DNA of 64,000 bases from Rhizobium sp. 16-488-2b (GTDB taxonomy: Bacteria; Pseudomonadota; Alphaproteobacteria; Rhizobiales; Rhizobiaceae), in contig NZ_JAGHMF010000007.1 of NCBI RefSeq assembly GCF_017741815.1, forward strand, positions 62,001-126,000, read 5' to 3'. Both the position numbers and the translations under genes were made by a program. Positions within the stretch are counted from its first letter, which is position 1. Every line of letters begins with the position of its first letter. The notes below the pieces were generated by a model, which was not told the origin of the DNA, did not search any database, and was given only the letters and a program-made list of their open reading frames with translations. Below, piece after piece: positions 35,743-43,433 of this stretch.

Positions 35743-35892
35743 ATGTTTACACCGATCAAGAAGTTCGCTCGTGCCCTGCGCGCTCCGAGCGCTGAAGAAC
35801 GCGAAACCGCATACCTGAACGGCTCGTTCGACCGTATCGATCTCGAATACCGCCAGCGTCAGGTTGACCGTGGTCTGTTCCGTAGCCGCTAA
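35743..35892 (+). CDS. DUF3563 family small protein (49 residues)
   Basis: Short basic cytoplasmic protein reading MFTPIKKFARALRAPSAEER, then ETAYLNGSFDRIDLEYRQRQ and VDRGLFRSR. The LNGS-DRIDLEYRQRQ core is the DUF3563 pattern found widely in Rhizobiales; function unknown. AAAGAGG lies 7 bases before the ATG. Codons are strongly biased to GCT, CGT, GAA and CTG, like the porin gene and unlike rsh beside it, suggesting high expression. The gene stands alone between rsh and the DUF2062 gene with about 180 bp upstream for its own promoter. Confidence 0.8.
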   Translation: MFTPIKKFARALRAPSAEERETAYLNGSFDRIDLEYRQRQVDRGLFRSR

Positions 35893-36028
35893 TCGGTTAT
35901 CGGATTTGCAAGTGGGAAGGGGCGTTTGAGTTACGCCCCGGCAGATACTCAGTCGGCGCACATCAAATAGCGACTGAGGAGGTCCGGCGCTCTTGTCAGG
36001 CCTGTGCGGCATGCACTACATACGCGCC

Positions 36029-36619
36029 ATGTTATTTCGTCGTCGGAAACCCGCTGGATTTCGTGAAAAGCTGCGTGAGCTGCTTTGGCCACGAAAGGGA
36101 TTCCTGAGGCCTCCGCGCTATCTCGTGATGCGCGTGCTTCGCCTGAGGGCATCGCCACATGCGGTGGCCGTTGGCGTCGCGGCCGGGATCTTCGTGTCCT
36201 GGACCCCGTTTATCGGCGTCCATTTCATCATGGCCTTCGTCATCACCTATCTGTTGTCGGGCAATATGGTCGCCGCCGCTCTCGGCTGCGCGGCCTTCGG
36301 CAATCCACTGACCTATCCCTTCATCTGGGGAACGACCTGGGAAATCGGACACCTGCTCCTGAGCCGCAAGGACACGATGCAGGGCAATGCGGTCGATCTT
36401 CCCGCACTCTTTCACGAACTGCACTTCAGCGAGCTCTGGCGCCCAGTCCTTGAGCCGATGCTGATCGGTTCACTGCCGCCGGCAGCCGTCACCGCCGTGG
36501 CCATCTACTTCGCGACATTCTACACGGTGAGGGGCTTCCAGGGGCGCCGCCGCGCCCGGCTGCTTGAGCGTGCGCGCCTGCGCGTCGCTGAGCCCGTTTC
36601 GCTTGAGGAAACAGTATGA
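36029..36619 (+). CDS. DUF2062 domain membrane protein
   Basis: Inner-membrane protein of 196 residues with about three hydrophobic segments. The DUF2062 core is [39 protein letters not shown] and [19 protein letters not shown], and a second hydrophobic block near 150-175 anchors the C-terminus. Function of the family is unknown. The ATG at 36029 ([11 protein letters not shown]) is preferred to the frame opening at 35993. Its TGA overlaps the acpS start (ATGA), so it is translationally coupled to acpS, a linkage conserved in Rhizobiales. Confidence 0.88.
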   Translation: MLFRRRKPAGFREKLRELLWPRKGFLRPPRYLVMRVLRLRASPHAVAVGVAAGIFVSWTPFIGVHFIMAFVITYLLSGNMVAAALGCAAFGNPLTYPFIWGTTWEIGHLLLSRKDTMQGNAVDLPALFHELHFSELWRPVLEPMLIGSLPPAAVTAVAIYFATFYTVRGFQGRRRARLLERARLRVAEPVSLEETV

Positions 36620-37020
36620 TCATCGGTATCGGCAGCGATCTCATCGATATCAGGCGTGTGGAGAAGTCGCTGGAGCGATTTGGCGAGCGCTTCACCAATC
36701 GCTGCTTCACCGAGATCGAACAGCAGAAATCCGACCGCCGCGCCAACCGCGCCGCCTCCTACGCCAAGCGCTTCGCTGCCAAGGAGGCCTGCTCCAAGGC
36801 TTTGGGCACGGGTATCGCCCAGGGTGTCTTCTGGAAAGACATGGGCGTCGTCAATCTCCCGAGCGGCAAGCCGACGATGAAACTGACAGGCGGCGCCGGC
36901 GAGATTTTGCAGAAGATGTTGCCCTCAGGGCACCGCGCCGCCATCCATTTGACAATTACAGATGATTATCCCTTGGCTCAGGCCTTCGTTATCATCGAGG
37001 CCCTGCCGCTGAGCGACTGA
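36616..37020 (+). CDS. acpS: Holo-[acyl-carrier-protein] synthase
   Basis: Transfers 4'-phosphopantetheine from CoA to apo-ACP, activating fatty-acid synthesis. 134 residues, full family length: [20 protein letters not shown] with the Mg-binding Asp8, the FTEIEQQKS segment, and [16 protein letters not shown] with the catalytic Lys/Glu pair. It overlaps the DUF2062 stop by 4 bases (ATGA) and is followed after 128 bp by lepB. This DUF2062-acpS-lepB-rnc-era order is a familiar rhizobial operon. Confidence 0.96.
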   Translation: MIIGIGSDLIDIRRVEKSLERFGERFTNRCFTEIEQQKSDRRANRAASYAKRFAAKEACSKALGTGIAQGVFWKDMGVVNLPSGKPTMKLTGGAGEILQKMLPSGHRAAIHLTITDDYPLAQAFVIIEALPLSD

Positions 37021-37148
37021 CCGCTGCGCAACAGACTGTTACATGTCCCGCTTTTAATGTTCGTGGCATTGCCGCAATCAGCCGAAGCCGCTACACAGAA
37101 CCGATTAAAGACTTGCGCCGTTTTGGCGCTCTGAAGGAATAGAACTGC

Positions 37149-37892
37149 GTGTCCGAAAAAGTTCAAGCCAAGCCGAACGCCCTCTGGGAGAACATCAAGG
37201 TCATCGTCCAGGCACTGGTCTTGGCGATGGTCATCCGCACGGTTCTGTTCCAGCCATTCACCATTCCCTCGGGCTCGATGATGCCGACGCTTCTCGTCGG
37301 CGACTATATCTTCGTCAACAAGTTCGCTTACGGCTATTCGAAATACTCGCTGCCGTTCTCGCCGAACCTGTTCAGCGGCCGTATCTTCGCAAGCGAGCCG
37401 AAGCGCGGCGATGTCGTCGTCTTCCGCTTCCCGCCGAACCCTGAGGTCGATTACATCAAGCGTCTCGTCGGTCTCCCCGGCGACCACATCCAGGTGACGG
37501 ACGGCGTGCTTTACGTGAACGGCAAGGCTGTTCCGAAGGTGCCGGATGGTACGTTCAATTCCGACTACGCGCAGGATCCGGGCCAGGACGTTCCGGTGTT
37601 CCGCGAAACGCTGGATAACGGCGTGACCTACGACACGCTCGACCAGTCTCCGGTATCGCGCGGCGATAACACTCGCGAGTTCATCGTCCCTGAAGGTCAC
37701 TACTTCATGATGGGCGACAACCGCGACAACTCGCTCGACAGCCGCTTCGATGTCGGTTTCGTGCCGGCCGAAAATCTGGTTGGCCGCGCCAGCGTCATCT
37801 TCTTCTCGCTCGGCAACGACACCTCCTTCCGCGAAATCTGGAAGTGGCCTTCCAACATGCGTTGGGATCGACTGTTCAAGGGCGTTGAATGA
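37149..37892 (+). CDS. lepB: Signal peptidase I
   Basis: Inner-membrane serine protease that removes signal peptides from exported proteins. 247 residues: one N-terminal membrane helix (about 17-37), catalytic Ser in IPSGSMMPTLLVGDYI (about residue 45), catalytic Lys in EVDYIKRLVGLPGDH, and the terminal box MMGDNRDNSLDSR. The GTG at 37149 has AAGGA about 11 bases upstream. A small GC stem (GCGCC-GTTTT-GGCGC) sits in the leader before it. Its stop overlaps the rnc start (ATGA). Confidence 0.96.
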   Translation: MSEKVQAKPNALWENIKVIVQALVLAMVIRTVLFQPFTIPSGSMMPTLLVGDYIFVNKFAYGYSKYSLPFSPNLFSGRIFASEPKRGDVVVFRFPPNPEVDYIKRLVGLPGDHIQVTDGVLYVNGKAVPKVPDGTFNSDYAQDPGQDVPVFRETLDNGVTYDTLDQSPVSRGDNTREFIVPEGHYFMMGDNRDNSLDSRFDVGFVPAENLVGRASVIFFSLGNDTSFREIWKWPSNMRWDRLFKGVE

Positions 37893-38608
37893 GCAAGTCG
37901 CCGACGCTTTCGGCGGCTGACCGAACAAAGCTCGAGGCGCTGATCGGCCATGTCTTTGCCGAGAAGGAGCGCCTCGATCGTGCACTGACGCATGCGAGCG
38001 CCCGCACTCAGAAGGGCGCGAACTACGAACGTCTTGAGTTTCTTGGCGACCGGGTCCTTGGCCTGTGTGTCGCCGAGATGCTTTTCAGAACCTTCGGCAC
38101 CGCCACGGAAGGCGAGCTGTCTGTCCGCCTGAACCAGCTGGTCAGCGCCGATACCTGCGCCGAGGTTGCCGACGAGCTTGGCCTGCATCTCTATATCCGC
38201 ACCGGTGCCGACGTGAAGAAGCTCACCGGCAAGCGCATGATGAATGTCCGCGCCGACGTCGTCGAAAGCCTGATCGCCGCGATCTATCTCGACGCTGGCC
38301 TGGAGGTCGCGCGCCACTTCATCGTGAAGTATTGGGAAAAGCGGGCGGTGCGCGCCGATGGCGCGAGGCGTGACGCCAAGACGGAACTGCAGGAATGGTC
38401 GCATGCCAAATTCGGTGTGACGCCAAACTACCGGGTTGAAGAACGCACCGGACCGGATCATGATCCGCGCTTCACGGTGACGGTCGAAGTCGCCGGCGTG
38501 AAGCCGGAAACGGGCGTCGAGCGCTCCAAGCGTGCCGCCGAGCAGGTGGCCGCAACGAAGATGCTCGAACGCGAAGGCATTTGGCAGAAATCGTCTGCCG
38601 GAAATTGA
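37889..38608 (+). CDS. rnc: Ribonuclease III
   Basis: Cleaves double-stranded RNA; processes rRNA precursors and many mRNAs. 239 residues: RNase III domain with the signature ERLEFLGDRVLGL (about 48-60) and the second acidic cluster DVVESLIAAIYLDAG, then a C-terminal double-stranded RNA-binding domain (about 160-230) starting DAKTELQEWSHAKFG. Starts inside the lepB stop (4-base overlap) and is followed after 8 bases by era, so the three genes are closely coupled. Confidence 0.97.
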   Translation: MSKSPTLSAADRTKLEALIGHVFAEKERLDRALTHASARTQKGANYERLEFLGDRVLGLCVAEMLFRTFGTATEGELSVRLNQLVSADTCAEVADELGLHLYIRTGADVKKLTGKRMMNVRADVVESLIAAIYLDAGLEVARHFIVKYWEKRAVRADGARRDAKTELQEWSHAKFGVTPNYRVEERTGPDHDPRFTVTVEVAGVKPETGVERSKRAAEQVAATKMLEREGIWQKSSAGN

Positions 38609-38616
38609 CGGGAACA

Positions 38617-39558
38617 ATGACCGAAGAACACGACATCGCGGATAGCGCCGCTGAACCCGCTGGCCCGACGCATTCCGGCTTCGTCGCCCTGATTGGGCCG
38701 ACCAATGCCGGCAAGTCGACCTTGCTGAACCGCCTGGTTGGCGCCAAGGTCTCGATCGTCAGCCACAAGGTGCAGACGACGCGCGCGGTCATCCGCGGCA
38801 TCGCCACCCATGACAACGCCCAGATCGTCTTCATGGACACCCCTGGTATCTTCAAGCCGCGTCGCAGGCTCGATCGCGCCATGGTGACCTCCGCCTGGGG
38901 CGGCGCCAAGGATGCCGACATCATCATGCTCCTGATCGACAGCGAGCGTGGCCTGCGCGGCGACGCCGAGAAAATCCTTGAGAGCCTGAAGGACGTGCCC
39001 CAGCGCAAGATCCTCGCTCTCAACAAGATCGACCGCGTCAAGCGTGAGGACTTGCTGGCGCTGGCCTCGGCAGCCAACGAGTACGTCGCTTTCGACCAGA
39101 CCTTCATGATCTCGGCCGAAAACGGTTCGGGCTGTGACGACGTCATGGACTATCTCGCCAAGACGCTTCCCGAGGGACCGTGGTATTATCCGGAAGACCA
39201 GATCTCTGATCTGCCGATGCGCCAGCTGGCGGCCGAAATCACCCGCGAGAAGCTGTTCTTGCGCCTGCATCAGGAGCTTCCCTATGCCTCACACGTCGAG
39301 ACGGAAAAGTGGGAAGAGCGTAAGGACGGATCCGTTCGCATCGAGCAGGTGATCTACGTCGAGCGCGACAGCCAGAAGAAGATCGCGCTCGGCAAGAATG
39401 GCGAAGCGATCAAGGCAATCTCCACCGCATCGCGCAAGGAACTGTCGGAAATCCTCGAGCAGACCGTACACCTTTTCCTCTTCGTGAAGGTGCGCGAGAA
39501 CTGGGGCGACGATCCCGAGCGTTTCCGCGAGATGGGCCTGGAATTCCCGCGCCAGTAA
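38617..39558 (+). CDS. era: GTPase Era
   Basis: Essential GTPase that binds 16S rRNA and assists 30S ribosome assembly. 313 residues: G1 motif IGPTNAGKSTLLNRL, G2 region KVQTTRAVIRG, G3 DTPGIF, G4 NKIDRVK, and a C-terminal KH RNA-binding domain around ERDSQKKIALGKNGEAIKAI. The ATG at 38617 has ACGGGAA upstream and is 8 bases after the rnc stop; the open frame extends back into rnc to 38581. A strong terminator follows, ending the acpS-lepB-rnc-era unit. Confidence 0.97.
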   Translation: MTEEHDIADSAAEPAGPTHSGFVALIGPTNAGKSTLLNRLVGAKVSIVSHKVQTTRAVIRGIATHDNAQIVFMDTPGIFKPRRRLDRAMVTSAWGGAKDADIIMLLIDSERGLRGDAEKILESLKDVPQRKILALNKIDRVKREDLLALASAANEYVAFDQTFMISAENGSGCDDVMDYLAKTLPEGPWYYPEDQISDLPMRQLAAEITREKLFLRLHQELPYASHVETEKWEERKDGSVRIEQVIYVERDSQKKIALGKNGEAIKAISTASRKELSEILEQTVHLFLFVKVRENWGDDPERFREMGLEFPRQ

Positions 39559-39643
39559 GCGGCACCAGCTATGGCGCAAGTCCCTCGTTTCCTTGGAAAA
39601 ATTCAAGCGTCGACGGAACAAAGTTGCAAGTGATGAGTTCTTT

Positions 39644-39678
39644 AAAAGCGGCGTCCCGATTTCGGGGCGCCGCTTTTT
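39644..39678 (+). terminator. Rho-independent terminator after era
   Basis: Long hairpin: outer 10-bp stem AAAAGCGGCG / CGCCGCTTTT, inner TCCCG / CGGGG pairs and an ATTT loop, followed by T residues. Confidence 0.9.
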
Positions 39679-39696
39679 CTGGATTATGGGACACGC

Positions 39697-40449
39697 ATGG
39701 CGACATCACGGCCGACGCATTCGTTCAAGACACCCTGCGAACAGTGTCCCTTGCGGCCGCTGCCGCATTTCCGCGAGTTCACCGGCGACGAGCTGGGCTT
39801 CATTTCCAAGTTCAAGAAGGGCGAGTTGGCTGCCGATGCAGGCGCCACGATCCTCGTCGAAGGCGCCCATAGCGCCCACCTGTTCACGGTGCTGACCGGC
39901 TGGGGATTTCGCTACAAGACGCTCGAAGACGGCCGGCGCCAGATACTGAACTACATCATGCCCGGCGATCTGATCGGCCTTCAGGGCACCATCATGGGCG
40001 AGATGCAGCACTCGATCGAGGCACTGTCGCCGGTTTCGCTCTGCGTCTTCGAGCGCGACAAGCTGATGACGCTCTACAACAAGCATCCGTCGCTCGCCTT
40101 CGACATCACCTGGATGGCGGCGCAGGAAGAGCGGATACTCGACGAGCACCTCCTGAGCATCGGCCGGCGAACGGCGCTGGAGCGCGCCGCCTATCTGATC
40201 GCCTTCCTCTATCAGCGCGGCAAGCAGCTCAACCTCTTCAATGGCCACAGCGCCATCCCGATCACCCAGCAGCACATCGCCGACACGCTCGGCCTCTCGA
40301 TCGTGCACACCAACAAGACCTTGAAAAAGCTTGCTTCGCGCAATCTCATCCGCTGGCAGGAGCGCGCCTGCGAGGTGCTGGATGGCGAAACGCTCGCCAA
40401 AATTGCCGCCTGGGACGGGCTCGACGAGAGGGTGCGCCCCTTCCTCTAA
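39697..40449 (+). CDS. Crp/Fnr-family transcriptional regulator
   Basis: Cytoplasmic regulator of 250 residues: cyclic-nucleotide-like beta-roll (about 30-140, LFTVLTGWGFRYKTLEDGRR and YIMPGDLIGLQ), a dimerisation helix, and a winged helix-turn-helix (about 185-235) with ITQQHIADTLGLSIVHTNKT. Only two N-terminal cysteines (C14 and C17 in PCEQCPLRP) are present, whereas oxygen-sensing Fnr/FnrN needs four, so this is probably not a 4Fe-4S Fnr. FixK-like or other stress roles remain open. It interrupts the usual era to recO neighbourhood and starts just after the era terminator. Confidence 0.85.
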   Translation: MATSRPTHSFKTPCEQCPLRPLPHFREFTGDELGFISKFKKGELAADAGATILVEGAHSAHLFTVLTGWGFRYKTLEDGRRQILNYIMPGDLIGLQGTIMGEMQHSIEALSPVSLCVFERDKLMTLYNKHPSLAFDITWMAAQEERILDEHLLSIGRRTALERAAYLIAFLYQRGKQLNLFNGHSAIPITQQHIADTLGLSIVHTNKTLKKLASRNLIRWQERACEVLDGETLAKIAAWDGLDERVRPFL

Positions 40450-40681
40450 GCGGTTCTATCTATGTCTTTTTTAAATGCAAATTCCAAGGCCGGACCCTAA
40501 TGTCCAGCACGAGCCATTCTTGTGTCGAGATTCGCTAATATCGACCGGGACTGAAAAAGCGGCTATGCAAGCATAGGCGGCGTGAAATTCTCGGCTGAGG
40601 CCGTGGGTTGTCAGGGGTAGAGATGCGATTTTGGGATACATGGTGCGTCGAGTGCGGCGCCCGGAAGAGGGCTTTCTGATC

Positions 40682-41044
40682 ATGGTCGCAAGACGTGTTC
40701 TGGTTCTCGAGGATAGCTTGATCATCGCGATGGAGGCGGAAGACATTCTGCGCGCCGTCGGTGTCGAGACCATCGATATTTGCAATAGCGTCGAGCAGGC
40801 CAACGAGGCGATCCAGGCCGACAGCTATGATTTTGCTCTGCTTGACGTCAATCTCGGCGAGGTCATGAGCTTCGATTTCGCCCGCCGGCTGGTCGCCGCC
40901 GAAATCCCCTTCGGCTTCGTCAGCGGCTACTCCGACACGCTGGATTTCCCCGAAGACCTGCAAAACAGGCCGCTCCTCGTCAAGCCGTTCGACGAGGACG
41001 CGATGCGGGACTTCCTGCGCCGGCTTTTCCCCTCCGAGGCTTGA
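40682..41044 (+). CDS. Single-domain response regulator (receiver only)
   Basis: Stand-alone CheY-like receiver of about 120 residues with no output domain: acidic pocket E10-D11 in VLVLEDSLI, phospho-acceptor D55 in ALLDVNLGE, switch Ser81 in FGFVSGYSD, and K101 in LLVKPFDED. Such proteins act through protein contacts or phosphorelay. No histidine kinase is nearby. The ATG at 40682 (MVARRVLVLE) is favoured; the frame opens at 40631. Located between the Crp/Fnr gene and recO on the same strand. Confidence 0.88.
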   Translation: MVARRVLVLEDSLIIAMEAEDILRAVGVETIDICNSVEQANEAIQADSYDFALLDVNLGEVMSFDFARRLVAAEIPFGFVSGYSDTLDFPEDLQNRPLLVKPFDEDAMRDFLRRLFPSEA

Positions 41045-41109
41045 TAGGCTTTCATGACAGGGCTTGCGCCATGCGCTAGGATAGCGCGTGGTCGGAAGGT
41101 CGGTTTCTA

Positions 41110-41850
41110 ATGCAGTGGCAAGGTCGTGCAATCATTCTAGGCGTTCGGCGCCATGGCGAGACAAGCGTCATCACCGAGGTGATGACGCCGGATCGCGGCC
41201 GTCACCTGGGCATGGTGCGATCCGGGCGTTCGCGCGCGATGCAGCCGGTGTTGCAGCCCGGCAATGAGGTCGAAGTCATCTGGCGCGCGCGTCTTGATGA
41301 GCATATGGGTGAGTTCAAGATCGAGCCTCTCACGCTGCGCGCCGCCCGGCTGATGGAAACGGCGACCGCGGTCTATGGCGTGCAGGCCATGGGCGCCTTG
41401 CTCCGACTTCTGCCGGAGCGCGATCCGCATCCGCATCTCTTCGAAGCCTTGGAAGTCATTCTCGACAATCTCGACAATCCAGCCGATGCGGGCGAGTTGT
41501 TCGTTCGCTTCGAGCTCGCCGTGCTCAACGATCTCGGTTTTGGGCTGGATCTCAACGAATGCGCCGCAACCGGCACCCGCGCCGATCTGGCGTATGTCTC
41601 CCCGAAATCGGGTCGTGCGGTCAGCCGCGACGCCGGTGCGCCCTGGGCCGACAGGATGTTCGCCTTGCCGGCGTTTCTATCCGTGGAAAAGCGGCAGGCC
41701 GCCGATTTCGACAGCCTGTCCGAGGCATTTCGCCTGACGGCCTTCTTCCTGCACCGCCATGTCTACGAGCCGCGCGGCCTTGAACCGTCGACGGCCCGCG
41801 AGGGCTTCGTGCAGGCCGCGCTCAAGGCGCTGAAGCCCGCCGCTGCCTAG
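41110..41850 (+). CDS. recO: DNA repair protein RecO
   Basis: RecF-pathway mediator that helps load RecA onto SSB-coated DNA and anneals strands. 246 residues: N-terminal OB fold ([20 protein letters not shown], followed by [20 protein letters not shown]), then a helical domain with [20 protein letters not shown] and the position where zinc-binding cysteines occur in some homologues ([19 protein letters not shown], only one Cys here). Completes the core block that starts with rpoZ, although separated from era by two regulators. It converges with the MOSC gene. Confidence 0.95.
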   Translation: MQWQGRAIILGVRRHGETSVITEVMTPDRGRHLGMVRSGRSRAMQPVLQPGNEVEVIWRARLDEHMGEFKIEPLTLRAARLMETATAVYGVQAMGALLRLLPERDPHPHLFEALEVILDNLDNPADAGELFVRFELAVLNDLGFGLDLNECAATGTRADLAYVSPKSGRAVSRDAGAPWADRMFALPAFLSVEKRQAADFDSLSEAFRLTAFFLHRHVYEPRGLEPSTAREGFVQAALKALKPAAA

Positions 41851-41857
41851 TCTACCC

Positions 41858-42712
41858 TTAGGCGCGCTTACGCACCTTGAACGCCCATCCACCCGGCCGT
41901 TCGTCGAGCACTTTCACCGTGTCACCAATCGCAATCGCGCCAGCCGCACGCGGCGTGACGTTCCAGCCGAACAGCGGACCGGGGACGCGCCGGTCTGCCG
42001 ACATGCGGATGCGGCCCATGGCCGGCATCGGGTTCGCGACCTCGCGCGAGCCCGTTTGCTGGTCCTGCGTGGTCATGATGCAACGCGCACACGGCTTCAC
42101 CAGATCGAAGCGGATCCCGCCGATCTCGATGGCTGCCCAGCGATCCTCCGGCCACGCTTCGTCCGTGTCGATGACGATGTTCGGCCGGAACCGCTCCATC
42201 CCGACGCTGCCTTCGCCGTGAGCCTCGATATCGGCGTTGAGTGCCTTCAGCGACCCCGTCGTGGTCACCAGGATCTGGTAGCCATCAGCGAAAGTCACCG
42301 GCGTGTCGTCGCCCGCCCATTCCGGGCTCGCGATGCGATTGGCATCTTCGTCGAAGAACACGAACTTGAGCTCGCGGCCGAACCAGCGCGAGAGCACCTG
42401 GTTAGAATGGTCGTCGGCGATCGCGGCATTGACGATCGACTTCCAGATCGAGACATCGATGCGCTTGTTACCATCGGGCAGGGGGACGAAGAGGGTCTCT
42501 CCGTTCATGCCGAGATGAAAGCCGTTGGCTTCCTGGCGAACGTCGAGCCGCGCCAGATCCGTCATTTCGCGCTGGGTAATGAAGCTCCCATCCGGATTGA
42601 TCAGCATCGCGCGCCGGTCGCCGGGGAGGCCAAAGGCATTGATCTCGGTGGTTTGAAGCGCGATGCCACGGGCGCTCTTGAGCGGATAGATGAAGAGATC
42701 GCTGACGCGCAT
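41858..42712 (-). CDS. MOSC domain protein
   Basis: 284-residue protein with an N-terminal MOSC beta-barrel region (DLFIYPLKSARGIALQ, FGLPGDRRAMLI) and a C-terminal MOSC domain containing the conserved cysteine in LVKPCARCIMTTQDQQTG, which in mARC-type proteins and MOCO sulfurases binds molybdenum cofactor or sulfur. Likely a molybdenum-cofactor-dependent reductase of N-hydroxylated compounds (YcbX type), though here without a ferredoxin domain. AGGAGG lies 6 bases before the ATG at 42712. The frame opens to 42988 but overlaps the HD gene upstream. Confidence 0.9.
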   Translation of the reverse strand: MRVSDLFIYPLKSARGIALQTTEINAFGLPGDRRAMLINPDGSFITQREMTDLARLDVRQEANGFHLGMNGETLFVPLPDGNKRIDVSIWKSIVNAAIADDHSNQVLSRWFGRELKFVFFDEDANRIASPEWAGDDTPVTFADGYQILVTTTGSLKALNADIEAHGEGSVGMERFRPNIVIDTDEAWPEDRWAAIEIGGIRFDLVKPCARCIMTTQDQQTGSREVANPMPAMGRIRMSADRRVPGPLFGWNVTPRAAGAIAIGDTVKVLDERPGGWAFKVRKRA

Positions 42713-42722
42713 GTAAGTCCTC

Positions 42723-43367
42723 CTAGATTTCGTCCATGAAGGCGTCGAGAAAATCCCGCAGCCTCTTGTCTCGCTCGGCCGCGAGCGCCCGGCCAGCGGC
42801 CGTCTTGAACCCATCGGCCAATTTGAACAGTTTCGTCTGGAAATGGTCGATGACATAACGCCGGTCGTCAAGCGGTCGATCGTTTCCAGCCGGGTCGAGC
42901 GGGTCGTAAAGCGACGACGCCATGCGCCCGCCGATGTAAAAGCAGCGGCCCGCGCCGACCATGCCGATCGCATCCAGCCGGTCTGCATCCTGCAAGATCT
43001 TCGCTTCCAGTGTCTCGGGCTCGATATTCGCCGAGAAACTGTGCGTCAGGATCGCATGGGCAACGGCGGCGATATCGTCCGTCGACCATCCTAGTTCGGT
43101 CAGCACACCGGAAGCCTTCTCGGCGGCAAGCGCGGATGCCTGGGCTCTGAGCGGCGAGCTCTTCTCGACGGCCACGCAATCATGCAGCAGGACCGCGGCG
43201 GCAAGAATGCGGCCGTTTCCGCCTTCGCTCGCGTGGATGCGCATGGCGTTCTTGAAGACGCGCAGGATATGCGCGAGATCATGCGAACCATCATCGCCTT
43301 CGTGCGAATGCGGGATAAGCGCTTCAGCGAGCGTTTCGTAAGGACGGAAGGCCTGAGCCTCTTTCAT
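42723..43367 (-). CDS. HD-domain phosphohydrolase
   Basis: Cytoplasmic metal-dependent phosphohydrolase of 214 residues. The HD motif set is complete: SHDLAHILRVFKNAM (first His-Asp), LAAAVLLHDCVAVEKSS (HD doublet), HAILTHSFSANIEPET, and AKILQDADRLDAIGMVGAGR (last Asp). The closest group I recall is the YedJ/PhoH-unrelated 'HD family hydrolase', with nucleotide substrates suspected. It ends 10 bp before the MOSC gene start, so both are probably co-transcribed. Confidence 0.9.
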   Translation of the reverse strand: MKEAQAFRPYETLAEALIPHSHEGDDGSHDLAHILRVFKNAMRIHASEGGNGRILAAAVLLHDCVAVEKSSPLRAQASALAAEKASGVLTELGWSTDDIAAVAHAILTHSFSANIEPETLEAKILQDADRLDAIGMVGAGRCFYIGGRMASSLYDPLDPAGNDRPLDDRRYVIDHFQTKLFKLADGFKTAAGRALAAERDKRLRDFLDAFMDEI

Positions 43368-43433
43368 ATGCGCACCAGGAGTAGACGGAGACCGCCTCTC
43401 TTAGAGCCAGCGATGACGAGTCGCAATGTGCTG

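Noticed and set aside
39697..40449. Naming the Crp/Fnr gene fnrN or fixK
   Set aside because: Cysteine pattern does not match Fnr, and no fix or nif genes are nearby to support FixK.
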